In this document: positions 45,411-54,424 of the stretch, in pieces
How the letters are laid out: each line of letters opens with the position of its first letter
Numbering within the stretch: the first letter of the stretch is position 1
NCBI GenBank assembly: GCA_963819885.1
Contig: CAWFXV010000027.1
Coordinates: 1-64,000, forward strand
Origin: JACVRX01 sp963819885
GTDB lineage: Bacteria; Actinomycetota; Actinomycetes; Jiangellales; Jiangellaceae
Length of the DNA stretch: 64,000 nt
Direction of reading: 5' to 3'
Program-made: the position numbers and the translations under genes
The notes under the pieces: model-generated
The model's database searches: none
What the model was told of the DNA's origin: nothing
What the model saw: the letters and a program-made list of their open reading frames with translations, nothing else

Positions 45411-45705
45411 CGACGCGAATCCGCCGGGACCGGACAGCAGACACGAAGCCGTGATCGAGAATCGGCACCGTCCGGGTCCGCAGGAACTGAGTGAAACCAT
45501 CGCCCGGCGGCGCCGGCAGGCCGAAATCGGCGAGGTCCGGGACCGTGAACCGGCGCAGCACGGCGGACATAGGGTTCATCAGTCGTTCCGGTGCCCGCTT
45601 CAGGGCAATGCCGATCAACTGGCTCGGAATGCCCACCGTGTCACGCCGAACAATGTTCGGCGGTGTCCTGACCGACAGGTCGACCTGCGGGCAGACGTGG
45701 GCAAG
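45411..45705 (-). pseudogene. Flavin-containing monooxygenase fragment
   Basis: The frame reads VDLSVRTPPNIVRRDTVGIP, then SAVLRRFTVPDLADFGLPAP and VPILDHGFVSAVRSRRIRVV. This is the mid-to-late region of an FMO-type enzyme. The FAD and NADPH loops are missing and the end is lost. It is joined at about 45750 to a piece of an acetyltransferase. Confidence 0.6.
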
Positions 45706-45753
45706 CTCCAGGCGATTTCCGCAGCAGAGTTGCCGGCGCTGACGCAACGGAGG

Positions 45754-45925
45754 CCGAGCTGATCGTCGTCACGATGCGCCCGATCTCGTAGTCGCGCGAC
45801 AGCGAGCCAGGAATCTCTTTCCGGCTGACCCGGTGGAAACCCCATCGTTCGTAGTGGTTGGCGAACGGACGGTCCACGAGCATGTAGAGGCGACCATGAT
45901 CGTCGGACAACAGCATCTCGATCAT
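45754..45925 (-). pseudogene. GNAT acetyltransferase C-terminal fragment
   Basis: The frame reads GRLYMLVDRPFANHYERWGF and SLSRDYEIGRIVTTISSA, the last strands of a GNAT enzyme with its conserved YERWGF. The CoA-binding part is absent. It is followed in the same direction by the monooxygenase piece. Confidence 0.5.
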
Positions 45926-45985
45926 GCGGCTCGCGATGCGCTCATCGCCTCTGGTCGGCTTCGCGGGCCCGCCGGATGACCGGGG

Positions 45986-46807
45986 TCACTTCACGGCCTG
46001 CAACGTGTACGTGTGCGGCAATCGCCACGGCCGGTCGATCAGGCGCCACTCGTTACCGCCGATGTGTTCCATCTGACCCGGCAAGCCGTCCCACGGGACG
46101 CTGTCGTGCTCGACCAGGCTCGTGATCGTCAGGCCCGCGTCCAGCAAGGCCGTCACGATCTCCCCGAGCCCGTGATTCCACTCCAGACTGCGTGTCTGGG
46201 TGAACACCGCATCGGTTTCGACGTAGGTCCCGCCTTCGTCCCACACTGTGGGCTCGGACCGTTCGAAGTATGCGTGCTCCAGCACCAGAAGCTGATCGTC
46301 GCGCGGATCCTGCAGTGCCCACAGCACCGGATGCCCTTCGCGGATGAAGAGCCGGCCGCCCGGTCGGAGCAGATCGGCGACCAGAACTCCCCATCGTCGG
46401 ATATCGGGAAGCCAGCACAGCGCACCGATACCGGTGTACACGAGGTCAAAGTGCCCGTAGCCGAGTACCTCGACGGCGTCATAGAGCTCTGCCTCGACGA
46501 ACTCGACGTCGACGGCGATGGCCGCAGCCAACGTGCGGGCCTCGGTCAATGAGGCGGGCGAGAAGTCCAGCCCGGTCATGTGCGCGCCGAGGCGAGCCAG
46601 CGAGACGGTGTCGGTGCCGATATGGCACTGCAGGTGCACACCATCGAGGCCGGTCACCTCACCGAGCAGCGGCAGATCGAAGCGCACGACGTCGCTGAGA
46701 AACGCCGGATCGTCGACGAATCGGCGCAGGTTGTAGTCCGGAGATGCCGCGTGGGCGGGCCCCCGCTCATCCCAGAGCGCCCGGTTGACCAGCCGGTAGT
46801 CGTCCAT
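45986..46807 (-). CDS. SAM-dependent methyltransferase
   Basis: This 273-residue class I methyltransferase has a recognisable SAM site: VHLQCHIGTDTVSLARLGAH (motif I), MTGLDFSPASLTEARTLA, and FDLVYTGIGALCWLPDIRRW. The C-terminal part has WEWNHG-type aromatic residues (SLEWNHGLGEIVTALLDAGL). It is a small-molecule type. The substrate is unknown. It is complete. It lies 32 bp downstream of the HxlR gene, on the same strand, so it may share its transcript. Confidence 0.85.
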   Translation of the reverse strand: MDDYRLVNRALWDERGPAHAASPDYNLRRFVDDPAFLSDVVRFDLPLLGEVTGLDGVHLQCHIGTDTVSLARLGAHMTGLDFSPASLTEARTLAAAIAVDVEFVEAELYDAVEVLGYGHFDLVYTGIGALCWLPDIRRWGVLVADLLRPGGRLFIREGHPVLWALQDPRDDQLLVLEHAYFERSEPTVWDEGGTYVETDAVFTQTRSLEWNHGLGEIVTALLDAGLTITSLVEHDSVPWDGLPGQMEHIGGNEWRLIDRPWRLPHTYTLQAVK

Positions 46808-46838
46808 CTCTGAACCGTTGCAGGGTGGGTCGAAGATG

Positions 46839-47537
46839 TCAGGCTGCCGAGCTCGCCGCGCTCCGAGAGACCGGCTTGATGTGGGCGAAGGCGCTGCGGG
46901 CGTTCCAGGTGGGGAAGGCTCGTACGAGCCACGAGGGGCCGTGGAGTTTGATGCGGTAGTTGCGGATGGCTTCGGCCCAGCTGAGCTGGCCGGCGTGCCA
47001 TTTGACGAAGGCCTCGGCTTCCGCCGTGATGTAGAGGTCCTCGTCGAGGCCGGGGTACGTCTTGCAGATCTCGGTGTCGCCGTGCTCGATCAGCAGCCAG
47101 TACCGCTCGGGGCGTTGGCGGCCCGTGAAGTCGAAGCGGATGACGACGCGTCGACTCGGGAGGCGGTCTCGGCGGAGCATGTTGCACATCGACCAGAGGG
47201 CCACAAAGGGATCGAGGTGCTCGGGGGCGATCTCGAGCCAGGCGACACCCCACTCGCCGAGCGACACGCAGACCTTGAACAGGTCGTGACCCGCGGGGGT
47301 GAGCTCGTAGCGGCGCCCGCGCCCGCCGAGCTTGGGTGCCGACTCGACGATGCCGAGCCGTTCGAGCTGCCTGAGCCGCTGCGAGAGCAGGGTGCGGGAG
47401 AGCCCGGGCGCGCCCTCCAGGATCTCACTGAAGCTTCCGCAACCCAGGTACAGGTTGCGGATGATCAGCGGCGTCCACCGCTCGGCGAAGATCTCAGCGC
47501 CACGGGCGATGGGGCAGTACTGGCCGTAAGTTCGCAC
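46839..47537 (-). CDS. HxlR family regulator with C-terminal sterol-carrier-like domain
   Basis: This 232-residue protein has an HxlR winged helix (EIFAERWTPLIIRNLYLGCG, then GLSRTLLSQRLRQLERLGIV) and a longer C-terminal domain. That domain has LWSMCNMLRRDRLPSRRVV, RYWLLIEHGDTEICKTYP and YITAEAEAFVKWHAGQLSWA, as in SCP2-like fusions. It is divergent from the FAD oxidase at 47643 with 105 bp between, so it probably controls that gene. A piece of a homologous C-terminal domain has been added to the GAF-ANTAR protein at 35668. Confidence 0.88.
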   Translation of the reverse strand: MRTYGQYCPIARGAEIFAERWTPLIIRNLYLGCGSFSEILEGAPGLSRTLLSQRLRQLERLGIVESAPKLGGRGRRYELTPAGHDLFKVCVSLGEWGVAWLEIAPEHLDPFVALWSMCNMLRRDRLPSRRVVIRFDFTGRQRPERYWLLIEHGDTEICKTYPGLDEDLYITAEAEAFVKWHAGQLSWAEAIRNYRIKLHGPSWLVRAFPTWNARSAFAHIKPVSRSAASSAA

Positions 47538-47642
47538 GATGCCAGTGTCGCGGGCGTGTCTTCGGGTGTGAAGTCCAGATTCTTGACTTCACGGCTGGGG
47601 TGCCATGGCGATGCGATGGGGCCGTCGACAGCTGAAGGGCCG

Positions 47643-49067
47643 ATGACGACATCGACCACCGAGCAAGTCGGCCACCTGAGTGAGGAGGTGATCGCCATGG
47701 AGATCGACGGGTTCCGGGGCCAGCTGATCACCGCTGACCACGCCGCCTACGACATCGCCCGCAGGATCTGGAACGGCGCGATCGACCGCCGTCCGGCCTG
47801 CATCGCCCGCTGCACGGGCGTGGCCGACGTGGTCGCCGCAGTGCGCTTCGCGCGCGACCACGACCTGGAGATCGCCATACGGGGCGGGGGGCACAACGTG
47901 GCCGGCACCGCGGTATGCGATGACGGGATCGTCATCGACCTCTCGGCGATGCGGGCCATGTGGGTCGACCCCGCCGGTCGCACGGCCTGGGTTCAGGGTG
48001 GTGCTCTGTGGGCCGACGTCGACCACGAGACACAGGCCCACGGTCTGGCCACCACCGGCGGCATCGTGAGCCACACCGGCGTCGCCGGGGTCACCCTCGG
48101 CGGTGGCATCGGCTTCCTCATGCGCAAACACGGGCTCGTCGTCGACAACCTGCTTGCTGCCGCGGTGGTCACCGCCGAGGGCAGCATCGTCCGGGCGTCC
48201 GCCGACGAACACCCCGATCTGTTCTGGGCACTGCGAGGCGGCGGCGGCAACTTCGGCGTCGTCACCGCGTTCCGCTTCGCTCTGCATCCCCTCGGCCCGA
48301 CCGTGATGGCCGGGCCCGTCTTCTGGGCGGCCGACGACACCACCGACGTGCTGCGCTTCTACCGGGACTTCGTCGCCGAAGCGCCCGACGAACTCGGCAC
48401 TGTCATCAGGCTCGGCACCGTCCCCCCGCTGCCGGGCATCCCCGAGGAGCTGCACTGGCGACCGGCCATCGCCGTGGCCTGCTGCTACGCCGGCGCCGTC
48501 GAAGACGGCGAGCGTGCGGTGCAGACCCTCCGCCGGCTCGGGACGCCGCTCGTCGACCTGCTCGCACCCTCGCCGTACGTCGCGTTCCAGAGCGGCATCG
48601 ACGCCACAGTTCTCCACGGGTGGCACTACCACTGGAAGTCGACGAACCTCGCCGGCCTCTCCGACGAAGCCATCGCCGTCATCGCCGACCACGCCTACGC
48701 CGCCGGCTCGCCCCGGTCGTGTGCGGTGATGTTCCACTTCGGTGGCGCCGTCGCCCGGGTTCCCCACGAAGCCACCGCCTACGCCGGTCGTGACGTGGCC
48801 CACAACATCGTCATCGAAGGCGTGTGGCTTCCTGACGAGTCCGGCGAGCACGCCGCGGCCGAGACCGCTTGGGCGCGGCGGTTCCTCCAAGCCCTCCAAC
48901 CGCACGGCGCCGGGAGCGTCTACGTCAACTTCCTTGATTCCGACGACGACACCAGCCGCGTTCGAGAGGCCTACGGCGATCACATCTACCAGCGGCTGGC
49001 CGAGGTCAAGGCCAAGTACGACCCCGACAACGCCTTCCACCACAACAAGAACATCCGCCCCGGCTGA
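47643..49067 (+). CDS. FAD-linked oxidase (BBE type)
   Basis: The protein has 474 residues from the ATG at 47643; a longer in-frame opening upstream lies in the promoter and is not used. It carries IRGGGHNVAG with the FAD-attaching His84, SHTGVAGVTLGGGIGFL, FWALRGGGGNFGVVTAF and an intact BBE end (YQRLAEVKAKYDPDNAFHHN). It should oxidise an alcohol or heterocycle with oxygen. It is the intact counterpart of the fused gene at 21927. It is divergent from the HxlR regulator. Confidence 0.9.
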   Translation: MTTSTTEQVGHLSEEVIAMEIDGFRGQLITADHAAYDIARRIWNGAIDRRPACIARCTGVADVVAAVRFARDHDLEIAIRGGGHNVAGTAVCDDGIVIDLSAMRAMWVDPAGRTAWVQGGALWADVDHETQAHGLATTGGIVSHTGVAGVTLGGGIGFLMRKHGLVVDNLLAAAVVTAEGSIVRASADEHPDLFWALRGGGGNFGVVTAFRFALHPLGPTVMAGPVFWAADDTTDVLRFYRDFVAEAPDELGTVIRLGTVPPLPGIPEELHWRPAIAVACCYAGAVEDGERAVQTLRRLGTPLVDLLAPSPYVAFQSGIDATVLHGWHYHWKSTNLAGLSDEAIAVIADHAYAAGSPRSCAVMFHFGGAVARVPHEATAYAGRDVAHNIVIEGVWLPDESGEHAAAETAWARRFLQALQPHGAGSVYVNFLDSDDDTSRVREAYGDHIYQRLAEVKAKYDPDNAFHHNKNIRPG

Positions 49068-49094
49068 GCGGGCTGGCGACCATCGAGGCTCACC

Positions 49095-49793
49095 TCAGTT
49101 GATGAGTCCAGCGACCAAGTTGATCGCGCCGGCAACGATCACGACGCCGAACAGATAGGCCAGAAAGGCGTGGAGCAGCACCGCTTGCCGGATCTTTGGA
49201 TCCCGCAGCGCCGTGTCCGACACCTGGTAAGTCATGCCGACCGTGAATGCGACGTAGGCGAAGTCGCGATAGGTGGGCTGCTCGTGTGTTGCCTGTGGTC
49301 CGAAGTCGATGCCCTGGGCCTGGGACCGGACGTGCAGGTGGGCGTAGCGGAGCGTGAAGACCGTGTTGATCACCGTCCACGACACGATGACCGTGCAGAA
49401 GGCGAAAATGACGAGGACGCCGCGTATCACGTCGCTTTCCCGGCCCGCAAGGCCTAATGCGAACCCCACGCCGACCAGGCTTGCTGTACTTGCGCCGACC
49501 ACCAGCAGGGTGGCGGTTGGTCTTGCCTCATCCCGGCGGGCGGCGATGTGCTCGACGTCGGCTCCAGTCGCTCGGAGGATGATCAGCCAGACCGTACACA
49601 GAAAGGCCACCGCGGCAACGTCCCAGCCGGCAACGATGGCCAACTCCCAGGGCACGAATGGCAGAAGGGCAAGAATCACGATGAGCCCACTGAGCCCGAT
49701 GGTCAGTACTCTGCGCAACGCCGGTGCGTGCCAGCCGAGCCACCGGTGATACCGGGTAGTAGCCGGTAACGCGCTCGAACCGGATGGCGCCAT
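49095..49793 (-). CDS. DUF1345 family membrane protein
   Basis: From the ATG at 49793, behind GGAGG, the protein has 232 residues with five or six membrane helices (ELAIVAGWDVAAVAFLCTVW, then VVGASTASLVGVGFALGLAG). It carries the DUF1345 signature near the end: YRDFAYVAFTVGMTYQVSDT. Function unknown. It is divergent from the sulfite-oxidase-like gene with a shared 71-bp gap, so common regulation is possible. Confidence 0.85.
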   Translation of the reverse strand: MAPSGSSALPATTRYHRWLGWHAPALRRVLTIGLSGLIVILALLPFVPWELAIVAGWDVAAVAFLCTVWLIILRATGADVEHIAARRDEARPTATLLVVGASTASLVGVGFALGLAGRESDVIRGVLVIFAFCTVIVSWTVINTVFTLRYAHLHVRSQAQGIDFGPQATHEQPTYRDFAYVAFTVGMTYQVSDTALRDPKIRQAVLLHAFLAYLFGVVIVAGAINLVAGLIN

Positions 49794-49864
49794 GATGGAC
49801 CTCCGCGATGTTCCTTCGACCAATGGCAGACTTTGACCCACTCGTTCCGGAAGGGTTGCGGCCA

Positions 49865-50464
49865 ATGGGAATCATCTCGCGCGGGTTCTCCGGGCGTCGT
49901 CGTGATCACGATCCCGGCCTGCCGCCCGGGCAGTACCTGACCGAGGACTTTCCCGTCCTGTCCGCCGGACCAACGCCCCGTGTGCCGCTGGAGGAGTGGG
50001 AGTTCACGATTTCCACGGAGTCTGGTCAGCGGCAAGCCTGGGATTGGGCGGCGTTCACCGCGCTCCCGACGGAAGAGATCACCGTTGACCTGCACTGCGT
50101 GACCCGGTGGTCGAAGCTGGGGACCTCGTGGGAGGGCGTGTCGCTGGACACCTTGTTCGCAGACGTCGAAACGGCGGCTGATTACGCTCTCGTACATTCC
50201 TACGGCGGCTACACGACCAACCTGCCCGTCGACGATCTGCTCGAGGGCAAGGCGTGGATCGCCTATCGCTACGACGGCGAGGACCTGGCCCCTGCCCATG
50301 GCGGGCCGGCGCGCTTGTTGGTGCCGCATCTCTATCTATGGAAGAGCGCGAAGTGGGTGCGCGGAGTCACCCTGAGCGATGTCGACGAGCCGGGATTCTG
50401 GGAGAGCGCCGGGTACCACAACTACGGCGACCCGTGGCGAGAACAGCGGTACTGGGGCGAATGA
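49865..50464 (+). CDS. Sulfite-oxidase-like molybdopterin oxidoreductase
   Basis: The 199-residue protein is chosen to start at MGIISRGFSGRR, the usual start of this family. ATG codons at 49808 and 49823 lie in the divergent promoter. The molybdopterin domain carries DLHCVTRWSKLGTSWEGVSL with the Cys ligand of Mo, and ends YHNYGDPWREQRYWGE. There is no twin-arginine signal, so it acts in the cytoplasm. It overlaps the reductase gene behind it (ATGA), which supplies electrons or takes them up. Confidence 0.88.
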   Translation: MGIISRGFSGRRRDHDPGLPPGQYLTEDFPVLSAGPTPRVPLEEWEFTISTESGQRQAWDWAAFTALPTEEITVDLHCVTRWSKLGTSWEGVSLDTLFADVETAADYALVHSYGGYTTNLPVDDLLEGKAWIAYRYDGEDLAPAHGGPARLLVPHLYLWKSAKWVRGVTLSDVDEPGFWESAGYHNYGDPWREQRYWGE

Positions 50465-51192
50465 GCTGGCGGGTCGCGACGGTTGCCGCGCTGCGTGACC
50501 AGAGCCGCACTGCGCGCTCGATTGCCCTCGATGTGCCCGGTTGGCCCGGCCACGACGCGGGACAGCACGTGGACGTGCGGTTGACGGCGCCCGACGGCTA
50601 CAGCGCTGTGCGCTCTTACTCGATTGCCTCAGCAGTCGATGCCGACCGGATCGAGCTCACCGTCGAGCAGCTGCCCGATGGCGAAGTGTCGCCCTACTTG
50701 GCGAACGAGCTTCTCGTCGGCGACCAGCTGGAGATCCGCGGCCCGATCGGTGGGTGGTTCGTGTGGCGGCCCGACCAGCGCGAACCGGTCCAGCTGGTCG
50801 CCGGTGGTTCGGGCGTCGTCCCACTGCTCGCCATGGCCCGGTCGCATGCCGCGACGAGTTCCCGGTCGGTGATCCGGCTGCTCTACTCGGTGCGCGATCC
50901 CGGCTCTGTTCTGCACGGCGCCGAGCTCGAAGAACTTGCGGCCCGCGACGGTGGGCTGATCTTGACCTATGCCTTCACCCGCAGCGCGCCGCCCGGCTGG
51001 GACCGTTCGCCGGGACGGGTAGGCGCCGCACTGCTGGCCGACAGCACCTGGCCGGCAGAGCTGTCTCCGACGTGTTACGTCTGCGGACCCACGGGCTTCG
51101 TCGAAAGCGTTGCCGACCTTCTCGTCAGGGCTGGCCACGACCCTGCTCGGGTCAGGACCGAACGCTTCGGACCAACCGGAGGAATTCGATGA
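50461..51192 (+). CDS. Ferredoxin-NADP reductase-like FAD/NAD-binding protein
   Basis: The 243-residue protein starts at the ATG overlapping the previous stop. The FAD domain has DVRLTAPDGYSAVRSYSIAS (the RxYS motif). The NAD domain has VQLVAGGSGVVPLLAMARSH and CYVCGPTGFVESVADLLVRA. It lacks an iron-sulfur domain. It most likely shuttles electrons between NAD(P)H and the molybdoenzyme at 49865. Its stop overlaps the DUF6510 start by ATGA. Confidence 0.9.
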   Translation: MSWRVATVAALRDQSRTARSIALDVPGWPGHDAGQHVDVRLTAPDGYSAVRSYSIASAVDADRIELTVEQLPDGEVSPYLANELLVGDQLEIRGPIGGWFVWRPDQREPVQLVAGGSGVVPLLAMARSHAATSSRSVIRLLYSVRDPGSVLHGAELEELAARDGGLILTYAFTRSAPPGWDRSPGRVGAALLADSTWPAELSPTCYVCGPTGFVESVADLLVRAGHDPARVRTERFGPTGGIR

Positions 51193-51467
51193 GTGAAACC
51201 CTCTCCTTCCTCGACGGAAACGCGGCCGCAGGTGAACTTCGTGAGATCTTCGCGGTCGACGTCACCACGGCTAGCGGGCAGTGCGCCGGCTGTGGTCGGA
51301 CGGCCGTCCTTGCCGATGTTCGGCTCTACGTCCGCTCTCCGGGATTGGTCGCACGCTGCCCGGCCTGCGACGCAGTGTTGTTCCGCCTTGTCCGCGGGCC
51401 TGGACGAGCGTGGCTGGACCTTCGCGGATTGACCTATCTCCAGCTCGCGATGCCAGACGACACATGA
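51189..51467 (+). CDS. DUF6510 family zinc-ribbon protein
   Basis: This 92-residue protein has four Cys in two pairs (GQCAGCGRTA and VARCPACDAVLF), a zinc ribbon. It is the third gene of an overlapping operon with the sulfite-oxidase-like protein and the reductase. That gene order recurs in actinobacteria as I recall it. It may help in assembly or electron flow of the molybdoenzyme; no reaction is known. Confidence 0.85.
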   Translation: MSETLSFLDGNAAAGELREIFAVDVTTASGQCAGCGRTAVLADVRLYVRSPGLVARCPACDAVLFRLVRGPGRAWLDLRGLTYLQLAMPDDT

Positions 51468-51468
51468 C

Positions 51469-51892
51469 CTAGTGTCGCGTGGCCGGCCGCTCGAGGTAGG
51501 TGCTGTCCGGTGGCCCGAACCCGTAGCGCGCGTAGAGATCGTGAGCATCTGCGGTGTGCAACATCCAGCGCATCTTGGCCCCAAGCCCGTCGTCGATCAT
51601 TGCCTGTACGAGCCGGGCACCGAGGCCGCGGCCACGGTGGGCACGGAGGACGAAGACGTCGGCTAGATAGGCCAGGGAAACTCCGTCCGAGACCGCCCTC
51701 GCGAATCCGACCATCACGGCCGTCGAGCGCTCGTAGGCGCCGATTACTCGCCATGCGCAGTCCAGTTGCCGGTCGATCTCCGCCCGTCCACGCCAGCGGC
51801 CCCAGTACGCCTCCGTCGTCAGAAAACTCGGTGACGACGTCACGATCCACCCGCTTCGGGTCATCGTCGAGCTCGTAGTTGTCGTCGGTCAC
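51469..51892 (-). pseudogene. GNAT acetyltransferase, one frameshift in a T run
   Basis: A GTG at 51892 gives VTDDNYELDDDPKRVDRDVV. A four-T run near 51824 shifts the frame. The rest continues LTTEAYWGRWRGRAEIDRQL and LADVFVLRAHRGRGLGARLV (the acetyl-CoA loop), then LHTADAHDLYARYGFGPPDS and stops. With three Ts the whole gene would be one frame of about 140 residues. Either a recent mutation or a read error is possible. Its stop is 2 bases from the DUF6510 stop, tail to tail. Confidence 0.7.
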
Positions 51893-52080
51893 CAGCTCAG
51901 TGTGGCGGGCGCGGCTTGACACCAATAGGAGCGTCAACACGGCCCCGGCCAAGATCACAATGTGGAGAACGCCGAGAACTCAAAGGAACGGGTCCTCGGT
52001 CGACCCGACCCAACCTCCACTAACCGCTTTCAGCGTCGGCCTGGCGGCGAGCGTGGCCGTTCGGGCGGCCGTTTCCGCAC

Positions 52081-52683
52081 TCAGAACTGGGGGAAACCGA
52101 CGTTCTGGAAGAACCAAAGCGACGAGGTGAACCAGATCGCGACGATGGTGGTGAACGTCAGCCCGCCGAACAGTGGCAGGGCCCATCCCGGCAGGCTGCG
52201 CATCCGCAGTGTGAGCATCTTCGCGACGAAGGCGCCGTAGAAGACGCAGCCGAGTACCGAATGCCACAGCGTGCGGGTGTCGAAGTCGGAGAAACCGATC
52301 GCCCAGAGGCAGTGGAACGCCACTGGTGCGCTGAACAGCACGGCGAGAACACCACTCACCCGGTGGGCGGTGCCCACCCACTTGGGCGCATCCCCGGATC
52401 CGTAGACGCCGTACAACCGCAATGCCGAGCCCAGTTGGAACAGCGCGAACAGCACGGCGATGGTCGTCAGCCACACCTTCATGTTGATCATGCCGGAGAA
52501 GCCGAGAGTGAAGATGGCTTCGCCGGTCGGCTGGTGGTTCTTGCCATACACGCCGAGCAAGATCGCTACGGCACAGCCGACAAGGAGTGGGACCAGCACC
52601 AGGGCCGGCGTCCGTGGCCCGGCGGCCCGCCCGACATTCGTCTCCGACGCCACGGCCCGATCATGGCGTCGGCTACGGGCCAC
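52081..52683 (-). CDS. DUF6529 family membrane protein
   Basis: From a GTG at 52683 the protein has 200 residues. It has five membrane helices (VLVPLLVGCAVAILLGVYG, then MINMKVWLTTIAVLFALFQL, and so on). Several His lie in or near helices (GTAHRVSGVL, PVAFHCLWAIGF, TLWHSVLGCV), as in cytochrome b561-like proteins. Heme binding is inferred. It lies near the molybdoenzyme operon and could couple it to the membrane. Confidence 0.8.
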   Translation of the reverse strand: MARSRRHDRAVASETNVGRAAGPRTPALVLVPLLVGCAVAILLGVYGKNHQPTGEAIFTLGFSGMINMKVWLTTIAVLFALFQLGSALRLYGVYGSGDAPKWVGTAHRVSGVLAVLFSAPVAFHCLWAIGFSDFDTRTLWHSVLGCVFYGAFVAKMLTLRMRSLPGWALPLFGGLTFTTIVAIWFTSSLWFFQNVGFPQF

Positions 52684-52886
52684 CGTCTACCGGATCGGCG
52701 GGAATCGATGCGATGACGTCTGTGCAGCGCCAGATCTCGGCGTGGTCGGTCGCGCGGCCCCGGTGGCGAACCGGGATGCGCAGAGGCGTCGATGCGCTGA
52801 ATCTCCTTGTTCGACGTGCGTCTCATCGCCATTCCTCCAGCGGCCCTGCACCAATGTCTTGCCGCGGAGGAGCGAACGAAACCTGT

Positions 52887-54311
52887 TCAGAGGCCGTAGG
52901 TCTCCAGCAACCGCAGCCAGACCTCGCTCACCGTGGGGAAGGCGGGCACGGCATGCCAGAGCTGGTCAAGTGGGACCGCCGCCGTCACCGCGACGGTCGC
53001 CGAGTGCAACAGCTCCGCGACTCCCGGCCCGACAAACGTCACTCCGAGGAGCACACCGCGCGCCTCGTCCACAACCGCCTTGGCCTTGCCTTGGTAGTCC
53101 TCGCCCAACAGGTAGGCCCCTGTGACCGAGCCGATGTCGTACTCGACGGATCGCACATCGCGGCCGCGCTCGCGGGCAGCTGACTCGGTTAAACCGACCG
53201 AACACGCCTCCGGGTCGGTGAACACCACCTGTGGGGCGCCGACCGCGTCTGCGGTCGCGCGAAGTCCAGGCCCGTCATCCGAGCGACCTTGAGCCCGGGC
53301 CACGATGACGTCGGCGCAGACCCGGCCTTGGTATTTGCCCATGTGGGTGAGCAGGTTGCGGCCGTTGGCGTCTCCGACCGCGTACAGCCAGCCACCCTCG
53401 ACACCCTCGGCCTGAAGGCTGTCATCGACGGCAACCGGTTTCCCGGGCTCGAGCCCGACGACGTCCAAGCCGATGTCGTCGGTGTTGAGGGTCCGGCCGG
53501 TCGCCACCAGCAGTTCGTCCGCCTCGACGGTCTCTCCGCCGGAAAGGCCGAGGGTGACCGGGCCGTCGTCGCCCCGACGCGACACTTTGCTGACTCCGGT
53601 GCGCATTCGAACGGTGATCCCTGCAGCCTCGAGGCCGGCGCTGACCAGTTCGCCCGCGAACGGCTCCATCCGCTCGAGCAGCCCAGACCCACGGACCAGC
53701 ATGGTCACCTCGTCCGCGCCGAGGCCTCTGATCGCATGCGCCATCTCGCACGCGACGACCCCGCCGCCGATCACCGCGAGGCGGCGGGGAACGTTCTGCA
53801 GCGAGGTCGCTTCTCGGCTGGTCCATGGCCGGATGTCTGCGAGCCCCGGAATCGGCGGAACGGTCGCCCGGCTTCCGGTCGCCACGACCACTGCGCTCCG
53901 GGCAGTCAATGTCTGGCGCGACCCGTCGGCGACGACCTCGACGGTCCGTTCGTCGACGATCCGGCCGCGACCACGAACCAGTGTCGCCGGCAGTCCGTCG
54001 ATCCAGCGAACCTGACCGCCGTCGTCCCAGTTGCCGGTCGCCTCGTCACGCCGGGCGAGCACGGCGTCGGCATCGACCAGCCCGGTGACCGCCTGGCTCG
54101 CTCCCGGTGAACGCCGTGCCGCCGCGATGAGATCGATCGGGCGGAGCATGGCCTTGCTCGGCACGCAGGCCCAGTACGAGCACTCACCACCCAGCAGTTC
54201 GGCTTCTACGACGGCGGCACTCAGCCCGCCCTGGACGACCCGCTCCACGACGTTCTCGCCGGCCGGTCCACCCCCGATGACGACGACGTCGACGACCCGC
54301 TCGGTATCCAT
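52887..54311 (-). CDS. Pyridine nucleotide-disulfide oxidoreductase
   Basis: The protein has 474 residues from the ATG at 54311, behind GGAGG. FAD loop VVVIGGGPAGENVVERVV; redox pair Cys44 and Cys49 in GGECSYWACVPSK; NAD loop LAVIGGGVVACEMAHAIRGL; second FAD motif WLYAVGDANGRNLLTHMGKY. The usual C-terminal HPT-x2-E of lipoamide and mercuric reductases is AFPTVSE here, so the catalytic His is lost or moved. It is close to dihydrolipoamide/mercuric reductase-like enzymes; the substrate is unknown. Confidence 0.87.
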   Translation of the reverse strand: MDTERVVDVVVIGGGPAGENVVERVVQGGLSAAVVEAELLGGECSYWACVPSKAMLRPIDLIAAARRSPGASQAVTGLVDADAVLARRDEATGNWDDGGQVRWIDGLPATLVRGRGRIVDERTVEVVADGSRQTLTARSAVVVATGSRATVPPIPGLADIRPWTSREATSLQNVPRRLAVIGGGVVACEMAHAIRGLGADEVTMLVRGSGLLERMEPFAGELVSAGLEAAGITVRMRTGVSKVSRRGDDGPVTLGLSGGETVEADELLVATGRTLNTDDIGLDVVGLEPGKPVAVDDSLQAEGVEGGWLYAVGDANGRNLLTHMGKYQGRVCADVIVARAQGRSDDGPGLRATADAVGAPQVVFTDPEACSVGLTESAARERGRDVRSVEYDIGSVTGAYLLGEDYQGKAKAVVDEARGVLLGVTFVGPGVAELLHSATVAVTAAVPLDQLWHAVPAFPTVSEVWLRLLETYGL

Positions 54312-54424
54312 CCGCGGCCTCCGGTTCGTGTGGCCCAACGGGCAGAGTCCACCACGTTGGCGACGGGCACGAACGTCGTGCCGCGTACGTTGGTTGGCAA
54401 GACCACCGACCACCGACTGAAACC

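Noticed and set aside
46818..47642. A longer upstream start for the FAD-linked oxidase
   Set aside because: The frame is open but runs through the divergent HxlR gene and the shared promoter. Family members begin near MTTSTTEQ at 47643.
47589..49043. A long open frame antisense to the FAD-linked oxidase
   Set aside because: It mirrors the sense gene, which has full family conservation. High-GC DNA leaves long antisense frames open; no domain is seen in it. The same holds for the frames antisense to leuS, comEC and the MMPL gene.
52690..52886. A short gene starting MAMRRTSNKEIQRIDASA on the minus strand
   Set aside because: The first 15 residues look native, but the rest turns into Arg/Pro-rich shadow sequence that overlaps the DUF6529 start, and no family is visible.
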